39,123 nt of DNA, from positions 1-39,123 of the forward strand of contig CAZVXI010000006.1 of the NCBI GenBank assembly GCA_964631295.1, in the 5' to 3' direction. Shown here one piece after another: positions 1 to 8,336 of the stretch. A program made the translations under genes and the position numbers. The DNA comes from CAZVXI01 sp964631295. Lineage in GTDB: Bacteria; Planctomycetota; Phycisphaerae; Phycisphaerales; SM1A02. The notes under the pieces were generated by a model. It searched no databases, was not told the origin of the DNA, and saw only the letters and a list, made by a program, of their open reading frames with translations. Position 1 is the stretch's first letter. Every line of letters starts with the position of its first letter.

Positions 1-375
1 GGCGGCGCAAGCCTCTTCGGCTCGGTGACGCACCACTACTTTGATGTTGCCGGACCTGCTGTGGATGCGATGAACACCACCGGCGTCGTGCTGCAGGGTG
101 CCGTGTATCTCACGCCGAAGTTCGAGGTTTTCGGCCGCTATGAGTACGGCAACTTTGACTGGAAAGACATCCGCCTGCGCTCAGACCTGCATCTTGTGAC
201 GCTTGGATTCAACTACTACTTCGAGGGGCATGACCTCAAGTGGACCACGGACCTCGGAATTGCAATTTCGCAGCTTGAAGATGTCTGGGCAAGCGATCTT
301 GCCGGCTGGCGTCCGGAGGCGAGTGACCAGCGCAGCCAGGTTGTGATCCGGTCACAGATTCAGTTCATCTTCTGA
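1..375 (+). CDS. Outer-membrane porin-like protein, C-terminal part (5' truncated)
   Basis: The reading frame is open from the first base of the window to a TGA at 373-375, so only about the last 124 residues are present. The in-frame GTG at position 25 is probably internal. The visible part has alternating aromatic/polar strands such as FEVFGRYEYGNFDW and LHLVTLGFNYYF, and ends in QIQFIF. A C-terminal phenylalanine preceded by alternating hydrophobic residues is the usual beta-signal of outer-membrane beta-barrels. The pattern resembles phosphate-selective porin O/P-like proteins, whose last strands have this 'LGxNYYF' look. A role in outer-membrane diffusion is inferred from the fold; the substrate cannot be read from the fragment. 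It could be another barrel family. Confidence 0.6.
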   Translation, partial: GGASLFGSVTHHYFDVAGPAVDAMNTTGVVLQGAVYLTPKFEVFGRYEYGNFDWKDIRLRSDLHLVTLGFNYYFEGHDLKWTTDLGIAISQLEDVWASDLAGWRPEASDQRSQVVIRSQIQFIF

Positions 376-378
376 GTT

Positions 379-397
379 CGCGCCGTTCGACGGCGCG
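379..397 (+). terminator. GC-rich hairpin just after the porin stop
   Basis: CGCGCCG (379-385) and CGGCGCG (391-397) form a perfect 7-bp stem with a 5-nt loop (TTCGA). It starts 3 nt after the stop codon of the porin gene, between two convergent genes. No T-tract follows on either strand, so it may stabilise the 3' end or act with Rho rather than being a classical intrinsic terminator. Confidence 0.4.
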
Positions 398-452
398 CGA
401 GTCGTGGTCAACGCACGATTGAAAAAACGGAACGCGTGACCTGGCGATCGGA

Positions 453-1727
453 TCAATCCTGAATCCGTACCGTACTCGCGCCTTCGGTGAGCACTTCGTA
501 GATGATGGCCACATCGTCGGCGTGCATACGGACGCAGCCCATTGAGGCCTGTTGCCCGATGGAATCCGGCTCGATCGTGCCATGGATACCGTAGGTGCTC
601 ACGTTCCGCACCGCCTCGCTGATGCCTTCGAGGCCGAGCCAGTGCTCGCCGATGGGATTGTTCGGATCATCCGCTGCGAACGGCTCACGCGTGCGCGGGT
701 TCGTCCAAGCCGGGTTGACCAGTTTTGATCGCGGGCGAATGCGAAACAGGCCGACGGGGGTTGAGTTGAGCTTACCAAGCCCGACCGGGAAGGTTCGCAC
801 GTACACCTGAGCATCACCTTCGCCGAGGTACAGATCAAGCGTGTAGTCGCTCTTGTCAACGACCGCATGGAACGGCCCTGTGACGAGTTTGAGACGATCG
901 CCCTGCCGGATGTTGCGAGGGTTCTCAATGCGATTGATGCGTTGAACAAAGCGCCAGTCCACCTGCAGAGCCATGCGATTGACAATACGCTCCAGTGAAT
1001 CGCCGCCCGCAATCGTGTACGAGACGGCGTACTCATCATCGCGAGCAATCTCCGGGCTGAAGATCAGGCGGTCGTTGAGTTCGGTGAGCGTCTTGCGAAC
1101 GTACTGAGCATCCGAGCGGCTGAGGGAACCTGATGCGAGCGCGCGGCTTAACAGCAGGCGAGCATCGACGAGCCGATTGGCCTTGATCAGATCAATGCCT
1201 TTCTGCACGCGCTCAGCTGTGCGAACCGGGTCTGGCGGCGCGATGTATTCGGGCTCATCGGTTGGCGTCGGCGTGTCTGTCGCGGCCGTTCCCGGCTCGG
1301 GCGCATCCGGATTGGCAGCCCCCATGATCAACTCGGGCTGCGCGACGTTGCTGGACTGGTCACGATCCTCGAAGTTCTGTGGCACGGTGATAGTGGGGGC
1401 GGACTTTTCGTTCGTCGCAAGTGCCTCGGTGGCTGAGGCGCGCGCGTTGCGAGACTGATCCGCGACGTCGCGATCAGGTGTCGAGCCCTGCGACAACGCT
1501 GTTTCGCCTGTTGGCGATTGGCGGTCTTCAAGCGCGATGCGATCATCGCCGGCTGCATCGGTGTCTGCGTTGGTTTCCCCGGCTGGCAAGATGGCCTGTA
1601 CAGCAAACCAGCCGGCGACGAGCAGCCCGATGACAACGACGATCCGGCCGATCGGCCGGCCGCGACCCCGTCGTCTGCTGGCGTTGCTGCGAAAACCAAC
1701 TGGCCGGTTCGACTGACTGGGAAGCAT
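453..1727 (-). CDS. L,D-transpeptidase (YkuD) with membrane anchor and LysM domain
   Basis: This is a 424-residue envelope enzyme. After a basic N-terminus there is one transmembrane segment (about residues 27-46). A long Pro/Thr/Asp-rich linker and a short helical region follow, then a LysM-like peptidoglycan-binding module (about 233-284) and a YkuD catalytic domain (about 288-424). The catalytic signature is complete: His382 in HGT and Cys398 in SMGCVRM. The family makes 3-3 peptidoglycan cross-links or attaches proteins to the wall, working in the periplasm. The ORF is open up to 1898, but I choose the ATG at 1727 because GGAG lies 7 nt upstream and the extra N-terminus looks non-coding. 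Its 3' end faces the porin gene. Function is well supported; the exact acceptor is unknown. Confidence 0.88.
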   Translation of the reverse strand: MLPSQSNRPVGFRSNASRRRGRGRPIGRIVVVIGLLVAGWFAVQAILPAGETNADTDAAGDDRIALEDRQSPTGETALSQGSTPDRDVADQSRNARASATEALATNEKSAPTITVPQNFEDRDQSSNVAQPELIMGAANPDAPEPGTAATDTPTPTDEPEYIAPPDPVRTAERVQKGIDLIKANRLVDARLLLSRALASGSLSRSDAQYVRKTLTELNDRLIFSPEIARDDEYAVSYTIAGGDSLERIVNRMALQVDWRFVQRINRIENPRNIRQGDRLKLVTGPFHAVVDKSDYTLDLYLGEGDAQVYVRTFPVGLGKLNSTPVGLFRIRPRSKLVNPAWTNPRTREPFAADDPNNPIGEHWLGLEGISEAVRNVSTYGIHGTIEPDSIGQQASMGCVRMHADDVAIIYEVLTEGASTVRIQD

Positions 1728-1898
1728 TGCGGAACTCCATTTCCGTCTCTGAGCGGTGGTGCGGCCGCGTGGCCACCAACTGTCATACGACCACCTCCGT
1801 GCGGTTCGTCCAATCTTACGCACGAGACCGCCGCGGGCGCTGGTGAACGGGCAGTTGACACGCCATGCACCGAGGCCGTGATCAGAGGTCGATGCCAA

Positions 1899-2507
1899 TC
1901 AGCGGCGACTGCCGAGGCCCGAGCGGGTCGGCGTGGTCCGTCGATCGGTGATGACGGCCTGCATGCGGATGTCATGCGAATCGTGCGGAACGTGCTCGAC
2001 AATCTGCTCATCGAATCCCAGGCCGATCAGACGTGTCCGCTTGCCGATGCGTCCGAGGAACTTGTCGTAGTAGCCGCCACCTCGGCCGAGGCGCCAACCC
2101 TCTGCATCAAACGCGAGGCCCGGAACGACGACGACATCGATTGATTCGCCCGGGATGGGCCGGCCGGCTGTCGGTGTCCGCAGGCCTCGTTCATCCACAT
2201 GAATCCCCTCATCGTCGAATGACGTGACTTCGGTTGCAGTCATCTCCTGTCGATTCCAGTCCACAGTGGGCACGCATACGGTCTGGCCCATCTGAAAGCA
2301 GCGGACAGCGGCGGTTGTCAGGTCCACTTCGCTCGGCAGCGGCATGTACAGCATGACAATCGAGCTGCGCTGGACGTCTGGCAATGAGACGAGACGGCGG
2401 CACGCCTGGATGGACTGCTCATGACGATCTTCAGGGGTGATCGCAGCGAGCACTTGGCGCATCTCGCCGCGAAGCGTTCTCTTGGACTCGTTGATCGGGC
2501 TGGTCAT
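1899..2507 (-). CDS. 5-formyltetrahydrofolate cyclo-ligase
   Basis: This 202-residue enzyme converts 5-formyl-THF to 5,10-methenyl-THF using ATP, returning the storage/inhibitory folate form to the one-carbon pool in the cytoplasm. The sequence shows the family hallmarks: an N-terminal helix with basic residues (KRTLRGEMRQVL), the LYMPLPSEVDL substrate segment, the VVVPGLAFD strand, and the nucleotide-binding RLGRGGGYYDKFL motif near residue 143. Length is normal for the family. The start at 2507 (MTSPINESKR) lies inside the 3' end of rarA, giving a 77-nt same-strand overlap, so the two are probably co-transcribed and translationally coupled. About 170 nt separate its stop from the L,D-transpeptidase start. 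Confidence 0.9.
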   Translation of the reverse strand: MTSPINESKRTLRGEMRQVLAAITPEDRHEQSIQACRRLVSLPDVQRSSIVMLYMPLPSEVDLTTAAVRCFQMGQTVCVPTVDWNRQEMTATEVTSFDDEGIHVDERGLRTPTAGRPIPGESIDVVVVPGLAFDAEGWRLGRGGGYYDKFLGRIGKRTRLIGLGFDEQIVEHVPHDSHDIRMQAVITDRRTTPTRSGLGSRR

Positions 2508-3852
2508 GGTCCGCAAGCTCCGATGCGCGAGGTCTGGCGCGCAGCTCTTCCAGACGCTTGCTGATCTCCGCTTCCAGCCCACGACCGGTCGGCTGGTAAT
2601 ACGCGCGATCGACGCCCAGATACTCCTGATCGGCCGAACCAGAGGCAGATGTGTGCGGAGATACGTAAGTTTCGCCATGCCCGAGCGATTTCGCACCGGC
2701 ATAGTGGCTGTCGCGCAGATGTTTCGGCACTGGAATCGTGCGACCTTCGCGTACATCCCTGGATGCTGCCCAGATCGCCTGCGCCGATGCGTTGGACTTC
2801 GGTGCGCAGGCCATGTAGACCGCCGCCTGCGAGAGGGTGAGCTGGCATTCGGGCATGCCGATGCGTTCCGTGATCGTGTACGCAGAGGCGGCAATGTTCA
2901 GCGCATGCGGGTCGGCGTTGCCGATGTCTTCACTCGCGAGAATCGCGATCCGCCTCGCTATGAACCGCGGATCTTCACCTGCTTCCAGCATGCGCGCGAG
3001 CCAGTAGACTGCCGCGTCCGGATCGCCGCCCCGCATGGATTTGATGAACGCGCTGACGACGTCGTAGTGCTCATCGCCGGTGCCGTCGTAGACCAGCGCT
3101 TTCTGCTGGATCGACTGATGCGCGATGGGCAGATCGATGTGAATCGGCTGATCTTCCTGCGACTCAGCAGACAACTCACTGAGGACAGCGACTTCAAGTG
3201 CGTTCAGTGCCCGCCGGACATCACCATCCGATTTCGTGGCCCAGAGTGAGAGTGCGTCATCATCAATGGTGATGCAGCGCGAGCCGAATCCTCGCTTATC
3301 CGTGATCGTTTGCCGAACCACATCTGCAATGTCTTGCTCGGTGAGCGGCTCAAACTGAAAGAGTGTTGATCGGCTGACAAGCGCGCTGTTGACCGAGAAG
3401 TATGGATTCTCGGTTGTCGCGCCGATGAGTGTGATCAGGCCGCTCTCGACATCGCCAAGCAGCACATCCTGTTGATTGCGTGCGAATCGGTGCATTTCGT
3501 CGAGAAACAGGATGGTTCGCTGTTCGCTGAGTTCCAGGCGTTGGCGCGCATCGTCGATTACACCTCGAATGTCCTTCACGCCGACGGATGCTGCATGGGC
3601 ACGCACGAAGTTCCGGCCGGTGCGATTGGCGATGATCTCCGCAAGAGTCGTCTTGCCGACGCCGGGCGGCCCCCAGAAAATCACACTTGTGAGAGCGTCG
3701 GCGGCGAGCATGCGACGCAGCAGCGTGCCCTCGCCGACGATGTGTGACTGCCCTGCGAACTCATAGAGTGAGCGAGGCCGCATGCGTACCGCCAGCGGTT
3801 CGACGGATCGCCGCTTCTGCGCTCGCTGCTCTGCCCAAAGGTCGCTCGTCAT
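2431..3852 (-). CDS. rarA: Replication-associated recombination protein A (RarA/MgsA AAA+ ATPase)
   Basis: This 473-residue AAA+ ATPase acts at stalled replication forks with SSB, clamp and recombination proteins. Walker A is GPPGVGKT at residues 61-68, Walker B is ILFLDE at about 114-119, and the sensor-1 region is GATTENP. The family phrases MRPRSLYEFAGQ, the DEMHRF helix (usually DEIHRF), and the C-terminal 'EDIGNADPHAL...' tetramerisation region are all present. The body ends as usual after KRLEELR, but the frame continues about 38 further residues of Asp/Arg/Gln-rich sequence across the start of the folate cyclo-ligase. This suggests a lost stop codon or a tolerated overlap. The start ATG at 3852 has no Shine-Dalgarno sequence but has TAACAT 6 nt upstream. 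Confidence 0.93.
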   Translation of the reverse strand: MTSDLWAEQRAQKRRSVEPLAVRMRPRSLYEFAGQSHIVGEGTLLRRMLAADALTSVIFWGPPGVGKTTLAEIIANRTGRNFVRAHAASVGVKDIRGVIDDARQRLELSEQRTILFLDEMHRFARNQQDVLLGDVESGLITLIGATTENPYFSVNSALVSRSTLFQFEPLTEQDIADVVRQTITDKRGFGSRCITIDDDALSLWATKSDGDVRRALNALEVAVLSELSAESQEDQPIHIDLPIAHQSIQQKALVYDGTGDEHYDVVSAFIKSMRGGDPDAAVYWLARMLEAGEDPRFIARRIAILASEDIGNADPHALNIAASAYTITERIGMPECQLTLSQAAVYMACAPKSNASAQAIWAASRDVREGRTIPVPKHLRDSHYAGAKSLGHGETYVSPHTSASGSADQEYLGVDRAYYQPTGRGLEAEISKRLEELRARPRASELADHDQPDQRVQENASRRDAPSARCDHP

Positions 3853-3858
3853 GCGACG

Positions 3859-3864
3859 ATGTTA
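3859..3864 (-). promoter_or_regulatory. Candidate -10 box (leaderless) for rarA
   Basis: On the minus strand TAACAT ends 6 nt before the rarA ATG, and no Shine-Dalgarno sequence lies between. This spacing would place the transcription start at or next to the A of the start codon. The -35 region is not recognisable. Confidence 0.35.
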
Positions 3865-3903
3865 GCGCACGGGTGACCTGCTGGTGTTGGCACAGACGGC
3901 CAA

Positions 3904-5046
3904 TTACTCCTTGGATGCGTCTGGAACATCAAAGTGCGCACAGATGAAGTCAACCGTCGCCTGGTCGTTCAGCCGATACACGTTGTGGGGCAACGCGCTC
4001 AGACCCGATTGGAAGTAAGCGTTCTTGATGTCAACTGTATCGTGCCAGTTGACACCCACTGCGTAATCCTGCTTCATCTGGGCGCACTCGAGTTGTTTCG
4101 GCCAAGCGTTGAGTTCATCACGCAGCGATCGACCAGTCTCAAGCATGAACTCGTGGACCGGTATGGCCTTGCGCGTGATGGTGCCAGCGCCGACGTAACC
4201 GGCTCTGCTGACATAGGCGAACACACGGTCACCGGCATTGAGTTTTTTCAATCTGCGCGACCATTTCTCTCCACCACCCGCGGCAACGAAGCCATACTTG
4301 CGACAGTTCTCCCAGTGTCGTCCGGTCGATGGGGGATCATCAGGTGAATTCATGCCGACGTTCACAAAGTAGAACCCCGTCCACGATTGTTTGCCACGTG
4401 AGATGCGTCGTTCTTCGGCGGCCTTTTCCTTCCGTTGGACGATATACGCTGATGCTTCCGGAACTGGAATGATCTGCCGCACATCGAGGATCAGACGGCC
4501 ATCGAGTGTGTACGGATTCAGACGAATGCACCGGATGTCAAGATCATGCTCATTGAGCCAGAGAACGGCGCTCGTGAGTTCGCGATCCTGAAAGTCTGCT
4601 GCAATGAGGACGATCGCAACTTGTGCAGCGAAGTTCTCCGGGTCATCGCCGAGATGCGCGAGCAACTGGGCTTCGGCATCAACTGAGGGTTTACCGCGGT
4701 GATCCAGATACCGGCGATACACGTCGACCGCATCTTCAAACGTCATCCCTGACACCATGGCCGCGTAGCGAATCGCCTGAAGGTCGGAGTGCCCGCCTTG
4801 CTTGCCCCTCTTAAGTTCGATGACGGTCAGTCGGCCGTCCGTATCCACGCCCAGCAGATCGATGCGGCGAGCTGAATCCTGCCAGTCGCTGAACTCCTCC
4901 GAGATGATGAGGATGCTCTCGTCGATTTTGTCAAAGTGATCGCGCAAGATGCGCTGCAGATCGCCCCGTTCTGTCACCTGCTCGCTGCGGAACGAGGTTG
5001 CCTCAATCTCAACCAGCGCATCATTCGTGAACTCGTACAGTGCCAT
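3904..5046 (-). CDS. PD-(D/E)XK nuclease-like protein fused to an EVE-type domain
   Basis: This is a 380-residue two-domain protein. The N-terminal half has a PD-(D/E)XK core of the NucS/DUF91 type: Asp63 in RRIDLLGVD, then Glu77 and Lys79 in VIELKRGK, followed by a helix with QAIRYAAMV. The C-terminal part (about 216-365) resembles EVE/PUA-like domains: a GFYFVNVG opening strand, WENCRKYGFVAAGGG, then GDRVFAYV and GYVGAGTI strands. EVE-like domains of known families read modified bases, so the fusion suggests modification-dependent nucleic-acid cleavage, possibly anti-phage defence; that is inference. Two adjacent ATGs exist; the second (5046) sits better behind the GGAGG at 5051-5055. It is monocistronic, divergent from glmS and followed by rarA. 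Confidence 0.72.
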   Translation of the reverse strand: MALYEFTNDALVEIEATSFRSEQVTERGDLQRILRDHFDKIDESILIISEEFSDWQDSARRIDLLGVDTDGRLTVIELKRGKQGGHSDLQAIRYAAMVSGMTFEDAVDVYRRYLDHRGKPSVDAEAQLLAHLGDDPENFAAQVAIVLIAADFQDRELTSAVLWLNEHDLDIRCIRLNPYTLDGRLILDVRQIIPVPEASAYIVQRKEKAAEERRISRGKQSWTGFYFVNVGMNSPDDPPSTGRHWENCRKYGFVAAGGGEKWSRRLKKLNAGDRVFAYVSRAGYVGAGTITRKAIPVHEFMLETGRSLRDELNAWPKQLECAQMKQDYAVGVNWHDTVDIKNAYFQSGLSALPHNVYRLNDQATVDFICAHFDVPDASKE

Positions 5047-5073
5047 CATGCCTCCCTGTCGAATCGAGGTATC

Positions 5074-5104
5074 ATCATACAGCCCGATGTCGGGCGATTT
5101 TCAA
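5074..5104 (-). promoter_or_regulatory. Candidate promoter with palindromic operator for the EVE-nuclease gene
   Basis: Reading leftwards, a -35-like TTGAAA (5099-5104) is followed after 19 nt by a -10-like TATGAT (5074-5079). The spacer contains the perfect palindrome GCCCGATGTCGGGC (5082-5095). The predicted transcription start is about 20 nt before the gene's ATG, leaving room for its GGAGG. A palindrome inside the spacer is a common place for a repressor site, but the same sequence could also form a hairpin in the opposite glmS leader. Confidence 0.42.
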
Positions 5105-5228
5105 GGACCTCACGGGCGTTGCAACTGGTTTTCCGCCAGAGATCGGGATTGAATGCCGATCCTCGAAAGGGCGAAGCGCGTAAGAATGTCTGTGGAACGA
5201 ACGCCTGCGTCCCCGGAGAGAATCGCTC

Positions 5229-7058
5229 ATGTGTGGAATCGTCGCATATATCGGTCACAAGCCCGCGCGGTCGCTGCTGCTCGAAGGCCTCAAGCGGCTC
5301 GAGTATCGCGGGTACGACTCGGCAGGGCTGGCGGTCGTCAACGGCGGGCTGCATGTAGCAAAGTCCGCAGGGCGTGTGCGCGTGCTCGAAGAGAAGCTCG
5401 CAGACTTGCCTGATTTCGATGGCACGCTCGGCATCGCGCACACACGCTGGGCGACACATGGTGAGCCGAATGACAAGAACGCCCATCCGCAGCTCGATGG
5501 CGGCAAGCACGGCATCGCACTGATTCACAACGGCATCATCGAGAACTACGCGGTGCTCAAGCAGTACCTTGAAGAGAAAGGCCACAACTTCACATCGGAT
5601 ACAGACACCGAGGTGCTCACGCACCTGATCAGCGAACTCTACGATGGCGATCTCGAAACAGCGGTGCAGGCGGCATTGCGAGAAGTTACCGGCGCGTACG
5701 CCATTGCGGTCGTCTGCGAGAACGAGCCCAACGTGCTGGTTGCGGGTCGCAAGGGTTCGCCGCTCATGGTCGGGGTCGGCAAGGATGAGTACATCGTTGC
5801 ATCAGACTCAGCAGCGATCGTCGCGCACACGACGCAGGCATTTACGCTCGATGACTACACGGTCGCGAAACTTACGCGTGAGTCGTTCTCCACGACGACA
5901 ATCGACAATGTTCCCATCACGCCTCAGGTGCGCGAGTTGGAGTTCGACCTGCACCAGATCGACCTTGGCAAGTTCGAGCACTACATGTTCAAGGAGATCC
6001 ACGAGCAGCCCGCAGCATTGCGGCAAACGCTCAAGGGTCGTGTTGATTCGCGAGGCGGTCAGGTTGTGCTTGGAGGCGTCGCAGAGTTCGCGCGCGAGTT
6101 GGTCAAGGCAAAGCGCATCGTGCTGGTCGGACAGGGGACTGCGCTGCACAGCGCGATGATCGGCGAATACCTGATGGAGGAGCTTGCCAAGATTCCCACC
6201 GAGGTCGACTTTGCAAGCGAGTTCCGTTATCGCAACCCGATCGTGGAAGAGGGCACCGTCGTCATCGCGATCAGTCAGTCAGGCGAGACAGCAGACACAC
6301 TCGCGGCGATTCAGGAAGCGAAGCAGCGCGGCGCGCTGACACTGGGCGCTGTGAACGTGGTGGGATCAACCATCGCACGCGAGACCGATGCGGGTGTTTA
6401 TCTGCGCGTCGGGCCGGAGATTGGCGTCGCTTCGACGAAAGCATTTCTCGGACAGGTCATGGTATGTACGCTGCTCGCAGCATTCATCGGCAGGCGGCGG
6501 TATCTGTCGACTGATTATGTATCACGGTTTCTCGAGTCGCTGGAGCAAATCCCGGATCGAGTTGAGCGAGTCGTGCAGTTGAGCGATGAGATTCGAGACG
6601 CAGTGGCACACTACGTTGACCGTGAGAACTGGCTGTTCCTCGGGCGGGGATTCAACTATCCGGTTGCGCTCGAAGGCGCGCTGAAACTCAAAGAGATCAG
6701 CTATATTCACGCGGAAGGCATGCCTGCTGCGGAGATGAAACATGGGCCGATCGCACTCATCGACGAAGGCATGCCCGTCGTGGTCGTCGCCACACGCAAC
6801 AGTCAGTACGACAAAGTACTTTCGAACATCGAGGAAGTCCGCAGTCGTGGCGGCGCGGTGATTGCAGTCGCGACTGAGGGCGATCGTGAGATCGGCAGGC
6901 ACTGCGAGCAGGTGTTCCATGTGCCCGATGTGCCCGAGCCGCTCCAGCCGATGCTGACTGTTGTGCCGCTGCAGATGGTTGCGTATCACGCTGCAGTGTT
7001 GCGTGGCAAGGATGTTGACAAGCCGCGCAACCTCGCCAAGAGCGTGACTGTCGAGTGA
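5229..7058 (+). CDS. glmS: Glutamine--fructose-6-phosphate aminotransferase (isomerizing)
   Basis: This 609-residue enzyme makes glucosamine-6-phosphate from fructose-6-phosphate and glutamine, the first step to UDP-GlcNAc for wall and surface polymers. The protein starts MCGIVAYIG, so the catalytic Cys is exposed after Met removal. The glutaminase domain includes RLEYRGYDSAG and ends near residue 220. Two SIS sugar-isomerase domains follow, with ISQSGETADT (about residue 348), IGVASTKAF, and the second SIS at about 455-600 (GALKLKEISYIHAEG). It ends with the family's DKPRNLAKSVTVE. GGAGAG precedes the ATG by 7 nt. The last four bases, GTGA, overlap the next gene's start. No glmS ribozyme is visible in the leader. 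Confidence 0.97.
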   Translation: MCGIVAYIGHKPARSLLLEGLKRLEYRGYDSAGLAVVNGGLHVAKSAGRVRVLEEKLADLPDFDGTLGIAHTRWATHGEPNDKNAHPQLDGGKHGIALIHNGIIENYAVLKQYLEEKGHNFTSDTDTEVLTHLISELYDGDLETAVQAALREVTGAYAIAVVCENEPNVLVAGRKGSPLMVGVGKDEYIVASDSAAIVAHTTQAFTLDDYTVAKLTRESFSTTTIDNVPITPQVRELEFDLHQIDLGKFEHYMFKEIHEQPAALRQTLKGRVDSRGGQVVLGGVAEFARELVKAKRIVLVGQGTALHSAMIGEYLMEELAKIPTEVDFASEFRYRNPIVEEGTVVIAISQSGETADTLAAIQEAKQRGALTLGAVNVVGSTIARETDAGVYLRVGPEIGVASTKAFLGQVMVCTLLAAFIGRRRYLSTDYVSRFLESLEQIPDRVERVVQLSDEIRDAVAHYVDRENWLFLGRGFNYPVALEGALKLKEISYIHAEGMPAAEMKHGPIALIDEGMPVVVVATRNSQYDKVLSNIEEVRSRGGAVIAVATEGDREIGRHCEQVFHVPDVPEPLQPMLTVVPLQMVAYHAAVLRGKDVDKPRNLAKSVTVE

Positions 7059-7624
7059 GTTTGCAGATGTGTATGCAAGGCCGTCGCACCATCGCTGCTG
7101 TTCTGATGTGCGCAGTCGTCTCGCTCGCAGGTTGTGGGACAACAGGTTCGCATGTGACTGCATCAGAAACAGATGCGGCATTTCTTGAAGAAGCGGTCAC
7201 ACGCTTGCAGGTTGCAACGCCAACGTACGCTGCCCCGGTGCGGCTGGCGGCGATCGTTGTTCCCCATGGGACAGACTCCGGCGCGAACGCCACGCTGATT
7301 GTCAAGGCGAGAATCATGGCTGGCTGGCACATTTACGCGCATGTTCCGCCGAGCCAGCCATTTGCGCAGACCTCGCTGAGGATGGACGTTCCTGTGGGCG
7401 CTGCGCCGGTCGGCGAATGGGCCATGCCTGAGCCTCACTCGTCAATGACAGCACCTGATTTGTTGGAATATGCTGGAACCGTCGTGTTCACGCACGGCCT
7501 CCTGATCGACGAGGCGAATGCTGGTGATGAGGTGATCGTTGACATCGGCTTTCAGGCCTGTGATATGATGGGTTGCCTGCCACCGCAAACAGTGACGCTT
7601 CGCGCAGCAATGAATGGTCCGTGA
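7055..7624 (+). CDS. Lipoprotein with DsbD N-terminal-like domain
   Basis: A 189-residue putative lipoprotein. The N-terminus is basic then hydrophobic and ends in LAGC, a good lipobox. The mature part resembles the periplasmic N-terminal domain of DsbD-type thiol:disulfide interchange proteins: GWHIYAH, a LEYAGTVVF strand, and VDIGFQACDMMGCLPPQTV, where the two cysteines and following 'LPP' match the family's redox cysteine region. It has no membrane or thioredoxin domain, so it is not a full DsbD. It could shuttle electrons or bind a partner at the membrane. The GTG start overlaps the glmS stop as GTGA; an ATG at 7067 is an alternative. Coupling to glmS is unusual and the functional link is unknown. 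Confidence 0.68.
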   Translation: MSLQMCMQGRRTIAAVLMCAVVSLAGCGTTGSHVTASETDAAFLEEAVTRLQVATPTYAAPVRLAAIVVPHGTDSGANATLIVKARIMAGWHIYAHVPPSQPFAQTSLRMDVPVGAAPVGEWAMPEPHSSMTAPDLLEYAGTVVFTHGLLIDEANAGDEVIVDIGFQACDMMGCLPPQTVTLRAAMNGP

Positions 7625-7643
7625 TTTCACCCGGCAGTGAGCA

Positions 7644-7674
7644 GAAGAAAAGCCCGGCTGCAATCGCCGGGCTT
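7644..7674 (-). terminator. Intrinsic terminator between convergent genes
   Basis: AAGCCCGGC (7650-7658) and GCCGGGCTT (7666-7674) form a perfect 9-bp stem with a 7-nt loop. On the minus strand it is followed by TTTTCTTCT, so it terminates the Ysc84-like gene well. It may also serve the plus-strand glmS operon. Confidence 0.82.
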
Positions 7675-7706
7675 GCTGGCTGAGTGGGTCATGTCGGTAG
7701 TTGCTG

Positions 7707-8258
7707 TCACTTCGGCTGGTAACTGAACTTCTGACCGCCGATGGATGCTTCGTACATCAGGCCGCCCTTTGCCATCGTGAAAACAGCCACGCCGCCTTCG
7801 TAGCTGGCGTCTGCTGAAGCGCCTGCAGTGGCAGCGACTGCGGATGCCTGTGCTGCGAACTCGAGGTTGCCATTCTTGAAATCACTGAGCGCGTCGTTCG
7901 TCTGAAAGAAGATGATCTCGCTGTAGACCTGCCCGCCGAGTTGAAAGCCGATGCTTCCCTGGCTGAGGTCGCAGTATCCGATCATCACCCCGTTCTCGTA
8001 CAACTCACCCTTGCCGTACGCGCCGCCGACTCCGACTGCGCCCTTCCCGACCGATGGAAACACTGCATACCCGACGGACGTGTCAAAGAACTCTTCCATC
8101 GACGGATCGGCCGACTTGAAGCGGGCGATCGTATTTTCGGTCTTGTCATGCAGTTCGGCTTTGCTCGCTTCGGACTTGGGCGCAGTCGAGCAACCTGTGG
8201 AGGCCAATGTCATCGAGATGAACAGGACGGTGGTGATCAGTGCAAATGGCAGTTTCAT
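7707..8258 (-). CDS. Ysc84/SYLF-domain lipoprotein
   Basis: A 183-residue exported protein. The N-terminus (MKLPFALITTVLFIS) runs to a lipobox STGCS. The rest is a SYLF (Ysc84-type) domain: AELHDKTENTIARFKSADPSM, the YAVFPSVGKGAVGVGGAYGKGELYENG core, then GSIGFQLGGQ and a GGVAVFTMAKGGLMYEASIGGQKF end. Known members bind phosphoinositides or other lipids, and in bacteria they are usually secreted lipoproteins of unclear role. The start has AAAGGG 8 nt upstream. It is separated by 78 nt from the membrane-protein gene upstream on the same strand and ends at a good terminator. Confidence 0.85.
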   Translation of the reverse strand: MKLPFALITTVLFISMTLASTGCSTAPKSEASKAELHDKTENTIARFKSADPSMEEFFDTSVGYAVFPSVGKGAVGVGGAYGKGELYENGVMIGYCDLSQGSIGFQLGGQVYSEIIFFQTNDALSDFKNGNLEFAAQASAVAATAGASADASYEGGVAVFTMAKGGLMYEASIGGQKFSYQPK

Positions 8259-8336
8259 GCGTATTTCCCTTTGGTGAGTCGCGGTGAGTCTCCCACGGTG
8301 AGTATCGCGGGGAGATTATCGCCGTCGCGTTCAGAG

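Noticed and set aside
1728..1898. N-terminal extension of the L,D-transpeptidase frame up to 1898
   Set aside because: The extra residues are Trp/Arg-rich without family match, and the ATG at 1727 has GGAG at good spacing just before an anchor helix.
5100..5228. A glmS ribozyme/riboswitch in the glmS leader
   Set aside because: The leader is short and shows no ribozyme core; only a small hairpin, which fits better as an operator of the divergent gene.
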